DNA from: Sciscionella sediminilitoris
Lineage (GTDB): Bacteria; Actinomycetota; Actinomycetes; Mycobacteriales; Pseudonocardiaceae
Assembly: GCF_000737195.2 (NCBI RefSeq)
Contig: NZ_JALM01000042.1
Location: forward strand, 1-64,000
Length of the DNA: 64,000 nucleotides
Direction: 5' to 3'
Shown: piece by piece, positions 46,037 through 54,534 of the stretch
Layout of the letters: each line of letters begins with the position of its first letter
Numbering within the stretch: the first letter of the stretch is position 1
The notes under the pieces: model-generated
The model's database searches: none
What the model was told of the DNA's origin: nothing
The model's input: only the letters and a program-made list of their open reading frames with translations
Program-made: the position numbers and the translations under genes

Positions 46037-47262
46037 CGGACTCCCTCCCCCGCGGCATCGGTCCACGGCTGGCCGGCGAGCGCACCGGGGGACGGCTGCT
46101 GTTCGACCTTGAATCCGGGCGGTGTGATGCCAGGGTTGATGTTCACGCTGCTCAGCCCGACTTGCGCGAGAACCCGCGCGTAATGACCGGTACCCGAGTA
46201 GTTCCCCATCGCCGAACCCCAGTTCGACACGAGCCCGGCGAGCTCGGGAGTGTAGGGCCGGAGAAAGTCCACGGCCGGCGTCAGGTTGGTCACCAGCGAG
46301 TTCACCCCGGGAACCACAGCGTGCGCACGGTCGAGCAGACCGGGCGTATAGCGCAGCAGTGTGCTCGCCGAGGCCAGTGTCGGGCGCAGCTGCGCGGTCA
46401 GGGGACGCAAATCGCTCAGTACCGGTTGAAGGTTCCCCGCCACCGAGGGAAGCCGATCGGTGGCCGGTTTGAGCTCATCGAGCAGCGGTACCGCCCGGTC
46501 GGTGGCAGAAGGTACCGTGTCGAGCGTCGATTTGGCGGTGTCCAGCGTCCCAGGCAACTTGCGCAGCGTCGCGGCGAGTGCGCCGCGCTGATCGACGGTC
46601 GCCGAACTCAGTTGCGAGAGCCGGTCCACGATATCGCGCACCTGTCCGTCCCGATTAGACAGTGTCGAGAGCATCTGCTCGACCTGCGTCACCAGTGCCT
46701 TGATCGCCGGACCGTCGGTCCCCAGGCCTTTGAGTACCTCGCCGAGTGCACCGAGTGCGGGGCCCGCCGAGCGCACCGTGTCATTGACGTCCTGCTCATG
46801 CCCCTTCAGCGTTCCGTCGAGCCGGTTGACCAGCGCGTTGAGCTTGTCCCGTGTCGGCTTGTCCAGTGCAGCCAACACCTGGTCGATCTCCATCGGCTGG
46901 GGCATGCTGCCCGGGATCATCCCCCCACTGGGGATCACTATGTTCGAAGCGGGACCATCGGTGAGATCCAGGTGCCGTTCCCCTACCAGGGCCTTCCAGC
47001 GCACGACCACGCTCGCACCGGCGTGCAGCGGCGTGTGGGAAGAGTCCAGATCGAGGGTCACCTTCGCCTTGCCGTTCTCGGCCTCGATCGACTCGACGGT
47101 TCCTGCCTCGAATCCGTGCATCTGCACGGTTCCCCCGGGGACCAGGTTCGTCGCCGAAGCCAGCATCACCGTCACCCGATACGAATCGCCGCCGAGGAAG
47201 ACGAATCCGGCGGCACCGAGCACGACGGCCACCGCGATCACGACAAGCAGCGTTCTACGCAT
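46033..47262 (-). CDS. MCE-family protein, first (MceA position)
   Basis: 409 residues. N-terminal helix (about 4-24) and MCE domain (YRVTVMLASATNLVPGGTVQMHGFEAGTVESIEAENG), then VGERHLDLTDGPASN and a helical tail ending HYARVLAQVGLSSVNINPGITPPGF. ATG at 47262, two bases after the ATPase stop. By order it takes the MceA position. Confidence 0.87.
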   Translation of the reverse strand: MRRTLLVVIAVAVVLGAAGFVFLGGDSYRVTVMLASATNLVPGGTVQMHGFEAGTVESIEAENGKAKVTLDLDSSHTPLHAGASVVVRWKALVGERHLDLTDGPASNIVIPSGGMIPGSMPQPMEIDQVLAALDKPTRDKLNALVNRLDGTLKGHEQDVNDTVRSAGPALGALGEVLKGLGTDGPAIKALVTQVEQMLSTLSNRDGQVRDIVDRLSQLSSATVDQRGALAATLRKLPGTLDTAKSTLDTVPSATDRAVPLLDELKPATDRLPSVAGNLQPVLSDLRPLTAQLRPTLASASTLLRYTPGLLDRAHAVVPGVNSLVTNLTPAVDFLRPYTPELAGLVSNWGSAMGNYSGTGHYARVLAQVGLSSVNINPGITPPGFKVEQQPSPGALAGQPWTDAAGEGVR

Positions 47263-47264
47263 CG

Positions 47265-48104
47265 TCAGTCCATTCCCAACGGGCCGGCCGACTCGCCCGC
47301 GAGGAACTGGCGGACGAACGGATCCGAACAAGCGAAGGCCTCCTCGGCCCCGCTGTAATGCACGACCTCGCCTCGCCAGATCAGGCCCACATAGTCGCTC
47401 AACTTCCTCGCGCTCCGAATATCGTGAGTGACCACGAGGTAGGTACCGCCGTATTCTTTGTGGATATCGAGGATCAAATCGCAGAGCAGACTCGTCCGCA
47501 CCGGGTCAAGGCCGGAGTCGGGCTCGTCGAAAAGTACGATCTTCGGGTTCAGCACCAAAGCACGGGCGAATCCGGCGCGTTTACGCATTCCTCCGGAAAT
47601 CTCGGAGGGCGTCTTGCCGATCGAAGCCTCCAGCCCGACTTCCTTCGCCCGGCTCATCACGAGCTCCTCGATGTCATCCTCGCTCATATCGGTATGCTTT
47701 CGCAACGGGAAGGCTATGTTGTCGTAAAGATTCATAGATCCGAAAAGCGCACCGTCTTGGAACAGGACGCCGAAATTCTTTCGTATCTCGTAACGTTCGG
47801 CTTCCGGAATATTCCAGATGTTCTTCCCGAAGACGATCACCTCACCCTCATCGGGTTCGAGCAGGCCGACGAGATGTTTGATCAAGACGCTCTTCCCAGT
47901 ACCCGAAGGACCAAGGATAGTGGTGATCGCGTTATCCTTGAAGTTCAGCGTCAGATCTTTCATGACCTGAAAATCGCCAAAAGACTTCTTCAAGTTTCGC
48001 ACCTGCATGGTCGACGGCTCCGGATCCAGCCGCTGATCACCGCGCATGGCGGCGGAATCTACTTCACCGTTGATCGTTCCGGTGTCGGCGCGGTTCCCGT
48101 ACAC
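47265..48104 (-). CDS. ABC transporter ATP-binding protein of the Mce system (Mkl/MceG-like)
   Basis: About 279 residues from the GTG at 48104, chosen for GAGGA four bases upstream; an ATG at 48149 would add 15 residues overlapping the permease gene. Walker A is GPSGTGKS, the signature SEISGGMRKRAG, and Walker B IVLFDEPDSGLDP. ISGGMRKRAG is characteristic of the MlaF/Mkl ATPases that drive MCE importers. It sits inside the operon between the second permease and MceA, whereas mycobacterial mceG is usually unlinked. Confidence 0.9.
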   Translation of the reverse strand: MYGNRADTGTINGEVDSAAMRGDQRLDPEPSTMQVRNLKKSFGDFQVMKDLTLNFKDNAITTILGPSGTGKSVLIKHLVGLLEPDEGEVIVFGKNIWNIPEAERYEIRKNFGVLFQDGALFGSMNLYDNIAFPLRKHTDMSEDDIEELVMSRAKEVGLEASIGKTPSEISGGMRKRAGFARALVLNPKIVLFDEPDSGLDPVRTSLLCDLILDIHKEYGGTYLVVTHDIRSARKLSDYVGLIWRGEVVHYSGAEEAFACSDPFVRQFLAGESAGPLGMD

Positions 48105-48129
48105 TTGTTCCTCCGAAGTGTTCGACTCC

Positions 48130-48999
48130 TCAGTTGGCAACCGGCGCATTGACGTTTCCGCCCCAGAGCAACTGGGTCGAAAGGAACGCGATCACGTGGA
48201 CCAGCACCATGTTCAGCATCATCGATCTCGCAGTATTTCTCCCGACACCTACGGGTCCACCGCCCGCGTTGTATCCGTAATAACAGCCGACAAATATGAT
48301 GGCCGTGGCCATGAGAATGACCTTTATCAGCGCGTACAACAGGTCAAGCGGATTCTGAAAAAGCCAGAATATGAACGAGTAACCCCCGGACGAGACACCG
48401 CCGAGCAGCTGCACGGTCACCAGGTAGCCGCCGATGAAGGAGATCCCGAGACCGACGACGAACAGAAAAGGGATCGCCAGCCATGCCGCGACCACCCGTG
48501 TGCCGACCAGATAGCTCCGGGATTTGACGCCCATGACCTCCAGTGCATCGATCTCGTCCGATATACGCATCGAACCGATCTCCGCCACCAGTCCACAGCC
48601 GACCTTCGCCGCGAAGATGTAACCGTACATATACGGCGACATTTCCCGCAGCAGGCACCATGCGTTGAACACACCCGAATAGAGCGGCGCTCCGATCTGA
48701 TCGAGTACGTATTTCCCTTCCAGGCCGCACTCATAGCCGATGACGAACTGCATCAGCCATATAATCAGCCCGCTCGATAGGATGATGATCCCGGTCTGAT
48801 GAAATATCTCGGGAACGAAATGCCGAAGGTCACCGAACGACCGGACGGTGCGCCCGGAGAACTTGGCGATCTCACCACCTGTTCCTACGGCTGTACGTAC
48901 TTTGCCAAGGGCACCGGAGAGCGAGAGTTCGACGTAGTCCTCTCGTGGACTCCGGGGTGACCTGCTTTCACGCCCGTTTTGCGAATCGGTAGTCGTCAC
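48130..48999 (-). CDS. MlaE/YrbE-family permease (YrbEB position)
   Basis: 289 residues with about five hydrophobic segments. The family region runs GLVAEIGSMRISDEIDALEVMGVKSRSYLVGTRVVAAWLA, where EIGSMRISDEIDALEVMG is the coupling motif contacting the ATPase. YNAGGGPVGVGRNTARSM is the C-terminal signature. GTG start. Twelve bases after the first permease stop. Confidence 0.92.
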   Translation of the reverse strand: MTTTDSQNGRESRSPRSPREDYVELSLSGALGKVRTAVGTGGEIAKFSGRTVRSFGDLRHFVPEIFHQTGIIILSSGLIIWLMQFVIGYECGLEGKYVLDQIGAPLYSGVFNAWCLLREMSPYMYGYIFAAKVGCGLVAEIGSMRISDEIDALEVMGVKSRSYLVGTRVVAAWLAIPFLFVVGLGISFIGGYLVTVQLLGGVSSGGYSFIFWLFQNPLDLLYALIKVILMATAIIFVGCYYGYNAGGGPVGVGRNTARSMMLNMVLVHVIAFLSTQLLWGGNVNAPVAN

Positions 49000-49011
49000 G
49001 GCAGTTCCACC

Positions 49012-49851
49012 TCACTTGAATGCCTGCATGCCGGGGTTGAGCCCGAGCAGGATCGCCGTGAAGACGGCGTTGAAGATCCATGTGGACGCGAAGGCGATCA
49101 CGACCCCCTGGTTTACCGCACGGCCGACCCCGACCGGACCGCCGGCGGCACGGTATCCCTTGTAACTGCACACAACCCCGATGATGAGTCCGAACAGTGC
49201 AGTTTTCGCTACCGTGGCCCATATATCGGTCGTTGTCGAGTTGGCAAAGAACAGCGAGAAGAACGAAGCCGCGTCCGCCCCGTGCAGCGGTACCGCTCCT
49301 ACATAACCGCCGATGACACCGCAGGCGAGGGAGAGCAGATCCATCAGCGCCGTCACGATCACCATCGCCACTACTCTCGGCACCACGAGCGTCCGTATCG
49401 CGTCGACGCCGAGCACTTCCATGGCGTCGATTTCCTCGCGGGTACGCCGAGCGCCGAGGTCGGCAGTCAAGGCGGTACCGACGACGCCCGCGACGATCAT
49501 GGCGTCGATCCACGGCCCGAACTCACGAACGCTACCGACCACCATCAGCGATCCGAGCCGTTCGGGGACACCGAGTAGCGCAAGAAGGTTGCCTGCCTGG
49601 ATCCCCACGACACCGAGCCCGAACGCCGTGCTGGAGAGAAAAAGGGGAAACCAGCACAGCTTCAGCGCGTCGAACAGCTGGTTGCGCACTTCACCCCAGT
49701 AGCCGACCGGATGCCGCGCGGCCGACCACAGCACCTTGGCGCCGAACCGGACGATATCGCCGGCATCGGCGAGCGGCGCCGCCACGGCATCCAGGGCCTT
49801 ACGGATACGTAACGCCCGGCGCCGGCCAAGCGAAACCCTGGAAACGGTCAA
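49012..49851 (-). CDS. MlaE/YrbE-family permease (YrbEA position)
   Basis: 279 residues, about five membrane segments. TADLGARRTREEIDAMEVLGVDAIRTLVVPRV is the ATPase-coupling motif, and YRAAGGPVGVGRAVNQGVV the C-terminal one. It starts with TTG, supported by GAGGAG six bases upstream. Together with the second permease it forms the membrane channel of the Mce importer. Confidence 0.92.
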   Translation of the reverse strand: MTVSRVSLGRRRALRIRKALDAVAAPLADAGDIVRFGAKVLWSAARHPVGYWGEVRNQLFDALKLCWFPLFLSSTAFGLGVVGIQAGNLLALLGVPERLGSLMVVGSVREFGPWIDAMIVAGVVGTALTADLGARRTREEIDAMEVLGVDAIRTLVVPRVVAMVIVTALMDLLSLACGVIGGYVGAVPLHGADAASFFSLFFANSTTTDIWATVAKTALFGLIIGVVCSYKGYRAAGGPVGVGRAVNQGVVIAFASTWIFNAVFTAILLGLNPGMQAFK

Positions 49852-49972
49852 CGCAGGCTCCTCGCTCCTCGCTCCGACATTGCTACAAAGTGAACCCGAT
49901 CAGAATCTATATTTCCACACGATTACCCCGAAAACCTCCGGCTGTCGGTCTCGGAACCCCCACATGGAGGTA

Positions 49973-50395
49973 TCACCGCCGCGCCTTTCGCGATCGCATA
50001 ATAGTTGAAGCAAATCCGCGAAGACCGCCGATGACAATTCCGGTGCACACGGTCAGAGCAACCTGTCCCCCGTGCAGTCCCCCGCCGAGTATCACCAATG
50101 GCAACACGAGAAGATAAGCAGAAAGCGAGGCAATGGCCCCGTGCAAAATCGGCCACTCCGCCTCTCCTATACGCGCGGAAGCCGACACAAAAGCCAAGAC
50201 GGCGACAGCGATGAGGCAGTACCGGCCGATTGACGGAACGAGATCTGCCACCAGAGGCTCCGCGAGACCGCCGAGAACGAAAAGGGTGAAACCGCGAGAC
50301 GCTCCACGCACCAACACGGGCGCATCGACATGTTCCGCCCACGCCATAAGATCGATACGGTAAAAAGGCCGACGGAGCGCGCCACGATTCATCAT
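49973..50395 (-). CDS. Small integral membrane protein between the regulator and yrbE
   Basis: 140 residues with about four hydrophobic segments (near 35-50, 57-75, 85-105 and 112-128) and a basic C-terminus (RSRKARR). No family recognised. ATG overlaps the response-regulator stop by four bases, so it is translationally coupled to it, and about 120 bases precede yrbEA. It may be a sensor or anchor for the regulator or a Mce accessory; neither can be shown. Confidence 0.6.
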   Translation of the reverse strand: MMNRGALRRPFYRIDLMAWAEHVDAPVLVRGASRGFTLFVLGGLAEPLVADLVPSIGRYCLIAVAVLAFVSASARIGEAEWPILHGAIASLSAYLLVLPLVILGGGLHGGQVALTVCTGIVIGGLRGFASTIMRSRKARR

Positions 50396-51069
50396 ATTAC
50401 GGCCATCTCCTCAAGTAGTCCGTATTGGACAGCACGGGTCACCGTCTTCGTTCTGGTTCCGGTTCCGAGTTTTCGCATGACCCTGGTGAGGTGATCTTTG
50501 ACGGTGTATCTGCTCAAATGTATTCTTTCGCCGATTTCGCGATTGGTGAGACCTTCGGCGACGAGCTCCAGCACAGCGCGTTCGTTCGGGGTCAAGGAAA
50601 TCTCGGCCTCGCTCAGGTCTTCCGGCACCGCCGTCACATCGATCACGCTCTGCCCATCCGCCGCGGCGCGGAGCTGCTTTCCCAGCTCCTCGGACGGTGT
50701 GCTTTTCAGCAGGAAGCTCCGCGCCCCGGCGTCAAGGGCACTGGCCGCCGATGTGGGGTCGTCATAACTGGTCAACATGGCGATGTGAACGCCAGGGCTG
50801 AGCAGGCGAGCGCTTCGGACGAGATCGACACCTGATAGAGAGCCGAGACGCAGGTCTACGACCAACAGATCGATCGTCCGTGAAGTCAGGAATCGTATCG
50901 CCTCGGCCGGGTCCAGGAACGCTGCGACGACCTTGATGCCGAAGCGGTTCGCCAAGCGCGCCAGGCCGTCCAGCACCAGCTGGTGGTCATCGACGAGCAC
51001 GGCGCGCCGAAGTTGTGCCCCCTGCCCGCCGTGCTCTGCTGCCGCTGCCTCCGGTGCGAGCCGGTTCAT
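50392..51069 (-). CDS. NarL/LuxR-family response regulator heading the mce operon
   Basis: 226 residues from the ATG at 51069. Receiver: RRAVLVDDHQLVLDGL, with D72 in LLVVDLRLGS as the phosphate acceptor, and MLTSYDD and LLKST as the later switch residues. The C-terminal LuxR helix-turn-helix is LTPNERAVLELVAEGLTNREIGERIHLSRYTVKDHL. The frame continues upstream to 51261, but this part is not receiver-like. No kinase lies beside it; the HisKA_3 kinase at 30732 is of the matching family. It probably controls the mce operon. Confidence 0.88.
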   Translation of the reverse strand: MNRLAPEAAAAEHGGQGAQLRRAVLVDDHQLVLDGLARLANRFGIKVVAAFLDPAEAIRFLTSRTIDLLVVDLRLGSLSGVDLVRSARLLSPGVHIAMLTSYDDPTSAASALDAGARSFLLKSTPSEELGKQLRAAADGQSVIDVTAVPEDLSEAEISLTPNERAVLELVAEGLTNREIGERIHLSRYTVKDHLTRVMRKLGTGTRTKTVTRAVQYGLLEEMAVI

Positions 51070-51504
51070 GACTGGCCACCGGCAGGCCGCACCGGACGAA
51101 CCAGAGCAATCCGGTATCGCCGCACCGAGAATAGGTCTCGAGCCGGCATCGGAACGCCGCAACGGCCCCTGCATCGACGTAATCGGATACTCATCGTCAT
51201 CGCTCCCACGCCTCATTGCGTACCCGCTGGCCACGCACCGCTGAAGCCCTCGGGTGGCCAACTGCTACAGATTTTATAGTCAAGATTAAAGTAAAAAGCA
51301 AGCGCCCTCGGGTTCGGGACGCCGACAGCCGCACCGGAGCCGGACCGTCCCTTGTTCAGGTACGGGATCGGCGGAACCCTGCGGAATTCGGCGCCCTGGT
51401 AGAAATGCCCGCGCTCAGTCCGCCCGGGACCGCCCTTTTCGCCATGGTCGGCCACCGGCGCTACGGCGCCAATCGCAGCGACAATCAGGAGAACGTGGAG
51501 GTAC
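51070..51504 (-). promoter_or_regulatory. Leader and promoter region of the regulator-mce operon
   Basis: 435 bases between the regulator start and the ALDH stop. It holds the TTTATAGTCAAGATTAAA box at 51273-51290. Bases 51070-51261 are open in the regulator's frame, so a longer protein is possible. Nothing else is recognised. Confidence 0.45.
51273..51290 (-). promoter_or_regulatory. Candidate shared operator, copy 1
   Basis: TTTATAGTCAAGATTAAA matches TTTATAGTCTACGTTAAA at 53008-53025 in 14 of 18 bases. The consensus is close to the palindrome TTTAnnGTnnACnnTAAA. It lies in AT-rich DNA upstream of the response-regulator gene. Confidence 0.55.
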
Positions 51505-52938
51505 TCAGAAGAATCGGCGCAACAAACGCAGCTTCCGTTCGGTATACGGCGGGTACAGCAGCGCGGGATCCGGCCTGGACGGTTTCGAGAGCACAGCCTT
51601 CCGGTGGCTGAGGTTTTCGAAGCCCCACCGTCCGTGGTAGGCACCGATACCGCTGTCGCCCACACCCCCGAACGGAAGGTTCGGCTCGAGACAATGCATG
51701 GCGACGTGGTTGACCACGACACCTCCGGAGCTCGTCGCCTGCAGCACTCGTTCCCGTTGAGCGTTCGATTTGGTGAATAGGTATATCGCAAGCGGTTTGG
51801 GCCGTTCGTTCACAAAACGAACCGAAGAATCCAGTGAGTCCACTGTGAGCACCGGCAGGATCGGACCGAAGATCTCTTCGGCCATGACCGGAGAGTCCGG
51901 CGCCGGATCGAGGATGATCGTCGGCTCGATCCCGAGCGCTGCCGCGTCATAGCCGCCCCCGACCACCCGCTCACCGTCCGAACCATCGAGCGCCGCGGTG
52001 AGCCGTTCGAACTGCCGCCTGTTCACGATCGGCTGGGTCGAGCAGGACTGGTGTGCACGCAAAGCGCGCACCGCCTTCGTCAACTCTTCGAGGAATCGGT
52101 CCTGGACAGAGTGCTGCACCAGTACGTAGTCGGGAGCAATACAGGTCTGCCCGGAGTTCAGCAACTTGACCCAGGCGATCCGCTTCGCGGCAACGGCCAG
52201 ATTCGCGCTCTCCGTGATGATTACCGGGCTTTTGCCGCCAAGTTCCAGCGTGACCGGAGTCAGGTTCGGTGCGGCGGCTTCCATGATGCGCCTGCCCACC
52301 TCGGTTCCACCGGTGAAGAAGACATGGTCAAACCCTTCACCGATCAATGCCTTCGTCAGTTCCGCCTCACCCTGCACCACGGAGTATGCCTGCCGATCGA
52401 CATACTTCGGCAGCAGATCGGCCAGCAGCCTCGCCGTTGCGGGCGCATGTTCCGACGGTTTGATCACCGCACAATTCCCCGCTGCGATCGCGGCTACCAA
52501 CGGCCCCAGTGTCAGGTAGACCGGGTAGTTCCACGGACCGATGATGAGCACCGTGCCGAGTGGTTCGTACTCATACCAGCCGCGCCCAGGAAGAGACGTC
52601 AACGCGACCGAGGTGCGCCTGCGCTTGACCCAGCGCCGTACTCGCTTGCGCGCGAACGCGGCCTCCGCTTTGGACGAGGCGATGTCACCGAGCCACGCTT
52701 CGCCATAGGGGCGCCCGAGATCCGCATAGAGCGCATCGGCGATCGCCTTCTCATGCTCTTCGAGCAACCGCTCGACACCGTGAAGCTGCCTGATTCGCCA
52801 CTGCACATCCTTGGTCTTCGCGGCGGCGAACGTGGCGCGCAGCCTACTTACCAGTTCTGTCACGGCCGACGAGTCCGGCCGCTGCACGGCTGCGACGGTC
52901 GGCGCCTTCGGTGTCCCGCTCGTCAGGTCAGACGTCAC
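51505..52938 (-). CDS. Aldehyde dehydrogenase (ALDH3/coniferyl-aldehyde-dehydrogenase-like)
   Basis: 477 residues. The active-site residues are E232 in TLELGGKSP and C266 in NSGQTCIAPDYVL; GPWNYP near residue 135 and HVFFTGGTEVG near 205 bind the cofactor. LPFGGVGDSGIGAYHGRWGFENLSH near the C-terminus places it with ALDH3-type enzymes acting on medium- to long-chain or aromatic aldehydes. GTG start with AGGAG seven bases upstream. Divergent from the SDR at 53079, sharing the operator-like box at 53008. Confidence 0.9.
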   Translation of the reverse strand: MTSDLTSGTPKAPTVAAVQRPDSSAVTELVSRLRATFAAAKTKDVQWRIRQLHGVERLLEEHEKAIADALYADLGRPYGEAWLGDIASSKAEAAFARKRVRRWVKRRRTSVALTSLPGRGWYEYEPLGTVLIIGPWNYPVYLTLGPLVAAIAAGNCAVIKPSEHAPATARLLADLLPKYVDRQAYSVVQGEAELTKALIGEGFDHVFFTGGTEVGRRIMEAAAPNLTPVTLELGGKSPVIITESANLAVAAKRIAWVKLLNSGQTCIAPDYVLVQHSVQDRFLEELTKAVRALRAHQSCSTQPIVNRRQFERLTAALDGSDGERVVGGGYDAAALGIEPTIILDPAPDSPVMAEEIFGPILPVLTVDSLDSSVRFVNERPKPLAIYLFTKSNAQRERVLQATSSGGVVVNHVAMHCLEPNLPFGGVGDSGIGAYHGRWGFENLSHRKAVLSKPSRPDPALLYPPYTERKLRLLRRFF

Positions 52939-53007
52939 TGCTCTGCTCCTTTGCTACAGCCATCAGGGACCGGTCCGGGCCACCCTTGAAGCGACAGCGT
53001 ACCGCAC

Positions 53008-53025
53008 TTTATAGTCTACGTTAAA
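53008..53025. promoter_or_regulatory. Candidate shared operator, copy 2
   Basis: TTTATAGTCTACGTTAAA lies in the 140-base gap between the divergent ALDH and SDR genes. Twelve of its 18 positions are self-complementary (TTTAnnGTnnACnnTAAA). The same box precedes the mce regulator gene. Confidence 0.55.
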
Positions 53026-53078
53026 CAACTGCGATAGCATGCCTACCGTAAGCGTGGCGTGCAGCGAAAGGAATCTCA

Positions 53079-53870
53079 ATGACGAGTACGAACGGGCTCC
53101 GCTGCGTGGTGACGGGCGCAGCTTCCGGTATCGGCCACGCGGTTGCCGAACAGCTCATCAAGGGCGGGGCCAGCGTGACCAGTCTCGACCGCAACGAACC
53201 AGCGGCCGCCGTCGATGAGCACATCACCGTCGACCTTTCCGATCGCGCGAGCATCGATCAGGCCGTCGAACAGCTCGGTACCGGATGGAACGCGCACATC
53301 AACGTCGCCGGACTGCCGGGCACGTACGATCCGACGCTCGTTTTCAAGGTGAATTTCCTCGGCATGCGTCATTTGTCCGAGGCGATGTTCGACCGGCTCG
53401 AACCGGGCGGAACCATCGTCAACGTCTCGTCGACCGCGGGTTTCCAGTGGGCCGAGCGTCTCGGCGCCATCCGTGAACTCCTGACGCAGGACACCTTCGA
53501 GTCAGGGCTGCGCTGGTTCGAAGAGCACCCGCAAGAGGGAAACGCGTACAACTTCGCCAAGGAATGCGTCACCGTCTACACGATGGCGATGGCGACCGGC
53601 CTCGTCGAGCAGGAACTGCGGATGAACGCGGTACTTCCCGGGCCGGTGCAGACCCCGATCCTGCCGGACTTCGAACAGTCGATGGGCAAGGACACCTTGG
53701 ACGGGCTGAAGGGTCTGCTCGGCCGACACGCCACGCCCGACGAGGTCGCCTCCGCCATCCTGTTTCTGGCTTCGCCGGATTCCTCCTGGATCAACGGGCA
53801 TCCGCTTGTGATCGACGGCGGCATCAGCGGAGCGGTACTCTCCGGCATCGTGCCCCCACCGGAAATCTGA
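53079..53870 (+). CDS. SDR resembling 3-alpha-hydroxysteroid dehydrogenase/carbonyl reductase
   Basis: 263 residues. The cofactor motif is CVVTGAASGIGHAVAEQL. Between the active-site serine (NVSSTAGFQWAERLG) and the YNFAKEC tyrosine/lysine there is a long insert (RELLTQDTFESGLRWFEEHPQEGNA), which is the arrangement of Comamonas HsdA-type 3-alpha-HSDs. It is also short before the middle (INVAGLPGTYDP in place of NNAG). Likely oxidoreduction of a steroid or other polycyclic alcohol/ketone. ATG with AAAGGA six bases upstream. Last gene before the insertion sequences. Confidence 0.85.
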   Translation: MTSTNGLRCVVTGAASGIGHAVAEQLIKGGASVTSLDRNEPAAAVDEHITVDLSDRASIDQAVEQLGTGWNAHINVAGLPGTYDPTLVFKVNFLGMRHLSEAMFDRLEPGGTIVNVSSTAGFQWAERLGAIRELLTQDTFESGLRWFEEHPQEGNAYNFAKECVTVYTMAMATGLVEQELRMNAVLPGPVQTPILPDFEQSMGKDTLDGLKGLLGRHATPDEVASAILFLASPDSSWINGHPLVIDGGISGAVLSGIVPPPEI

Positions 53871-53925
53871 CCGTACGGAAGAAACCCCGAACAAGGTCAT
53901 CGCATGACCAACGCTCGTCCGGACA

Positions 53926-53969
53926 GGGGAGTGTCAGATCAACGGCTCTGATCCGAATCCGGTGGTGGC
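53926..53969 (+). repeat. Left inverted repeat of the ISL3 element
   Basis: About 44 bases, starting GGGGAGTGTCAG and containing AACGGCTCTG and CCGGTGGTGGC. It pairs with 57712-57755 with roughly three-quarters identity. The transposase frame begins about 50-80 bases inward. Confidence 0.65.
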
Positions 53970-54048
53970 TGTGCGTGTCGGTGCGTGTCGCATCGGGTAC
54001 CTCGGGCCAGTGTGAGGCCAGTGCGATGCTGATCACCTTCTGAAGCTG

Positions 54049-54461
54049 GTGTTCCCGGGACTGCCGTCCCTGGTCATCGACGGTGTAGATGAGGACGCAG
54101 GGTCTCTGGCAGTGTGGGCGTCAACTCGGCCCGATCCGGTGGCATGCCCGGGATGCGCGACTCGGACTGGCCGGGTGCATGGCTACATCCATCGGCAGAT
54201 CGCCGACCTGCCAGTCGGCGGGCGGCGCGTGCTGATCTGCCTGCGGGCGCGGCGCATGCGCTGCCCCAGCCTTGACTGTCCACGGCAGACTTTCCGTGAG
54301 CAGCCTGCTGGCGTCATCGAGTGGTATCAGCGACGGACCGTGCGGCTGACCACGCAGGTGGGCATCGTCGTCCGGGAGTTGGCCGGACGTGCCGGCGCCC
54401 GGGTGCTGGGCGGGCTCGGAGTCGCGCTCTCGCCGCAGACCGCGCTGCGGGCCTTGATGCG
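54049..54461 (+). pseudogene. ISL3-family transposase, N-terminal fragment
   Basis: About 137 codons from a GTG at 54049. It has the family's N-terminal zinc finger (CPGCATRTGRVHGY, then RCPSLDCPRQTF), followed by the helix-turn-helix region (LAGRAGARVLGGLGVALSPQTALRALMR). It stops where the IS21 end begins at 54462. The DDE catalytic core that should follow is absent from the locus. No catalytic function is possible. Confidence 0.85.
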
Positions 54462-54534
54462 TGTCGGCGCTCACGTAATTCCCGGCGCCTGTGCTCATGT
54501 TATTCCGCAGGTGGTGGGTCCTTGTGGTGTTGTT

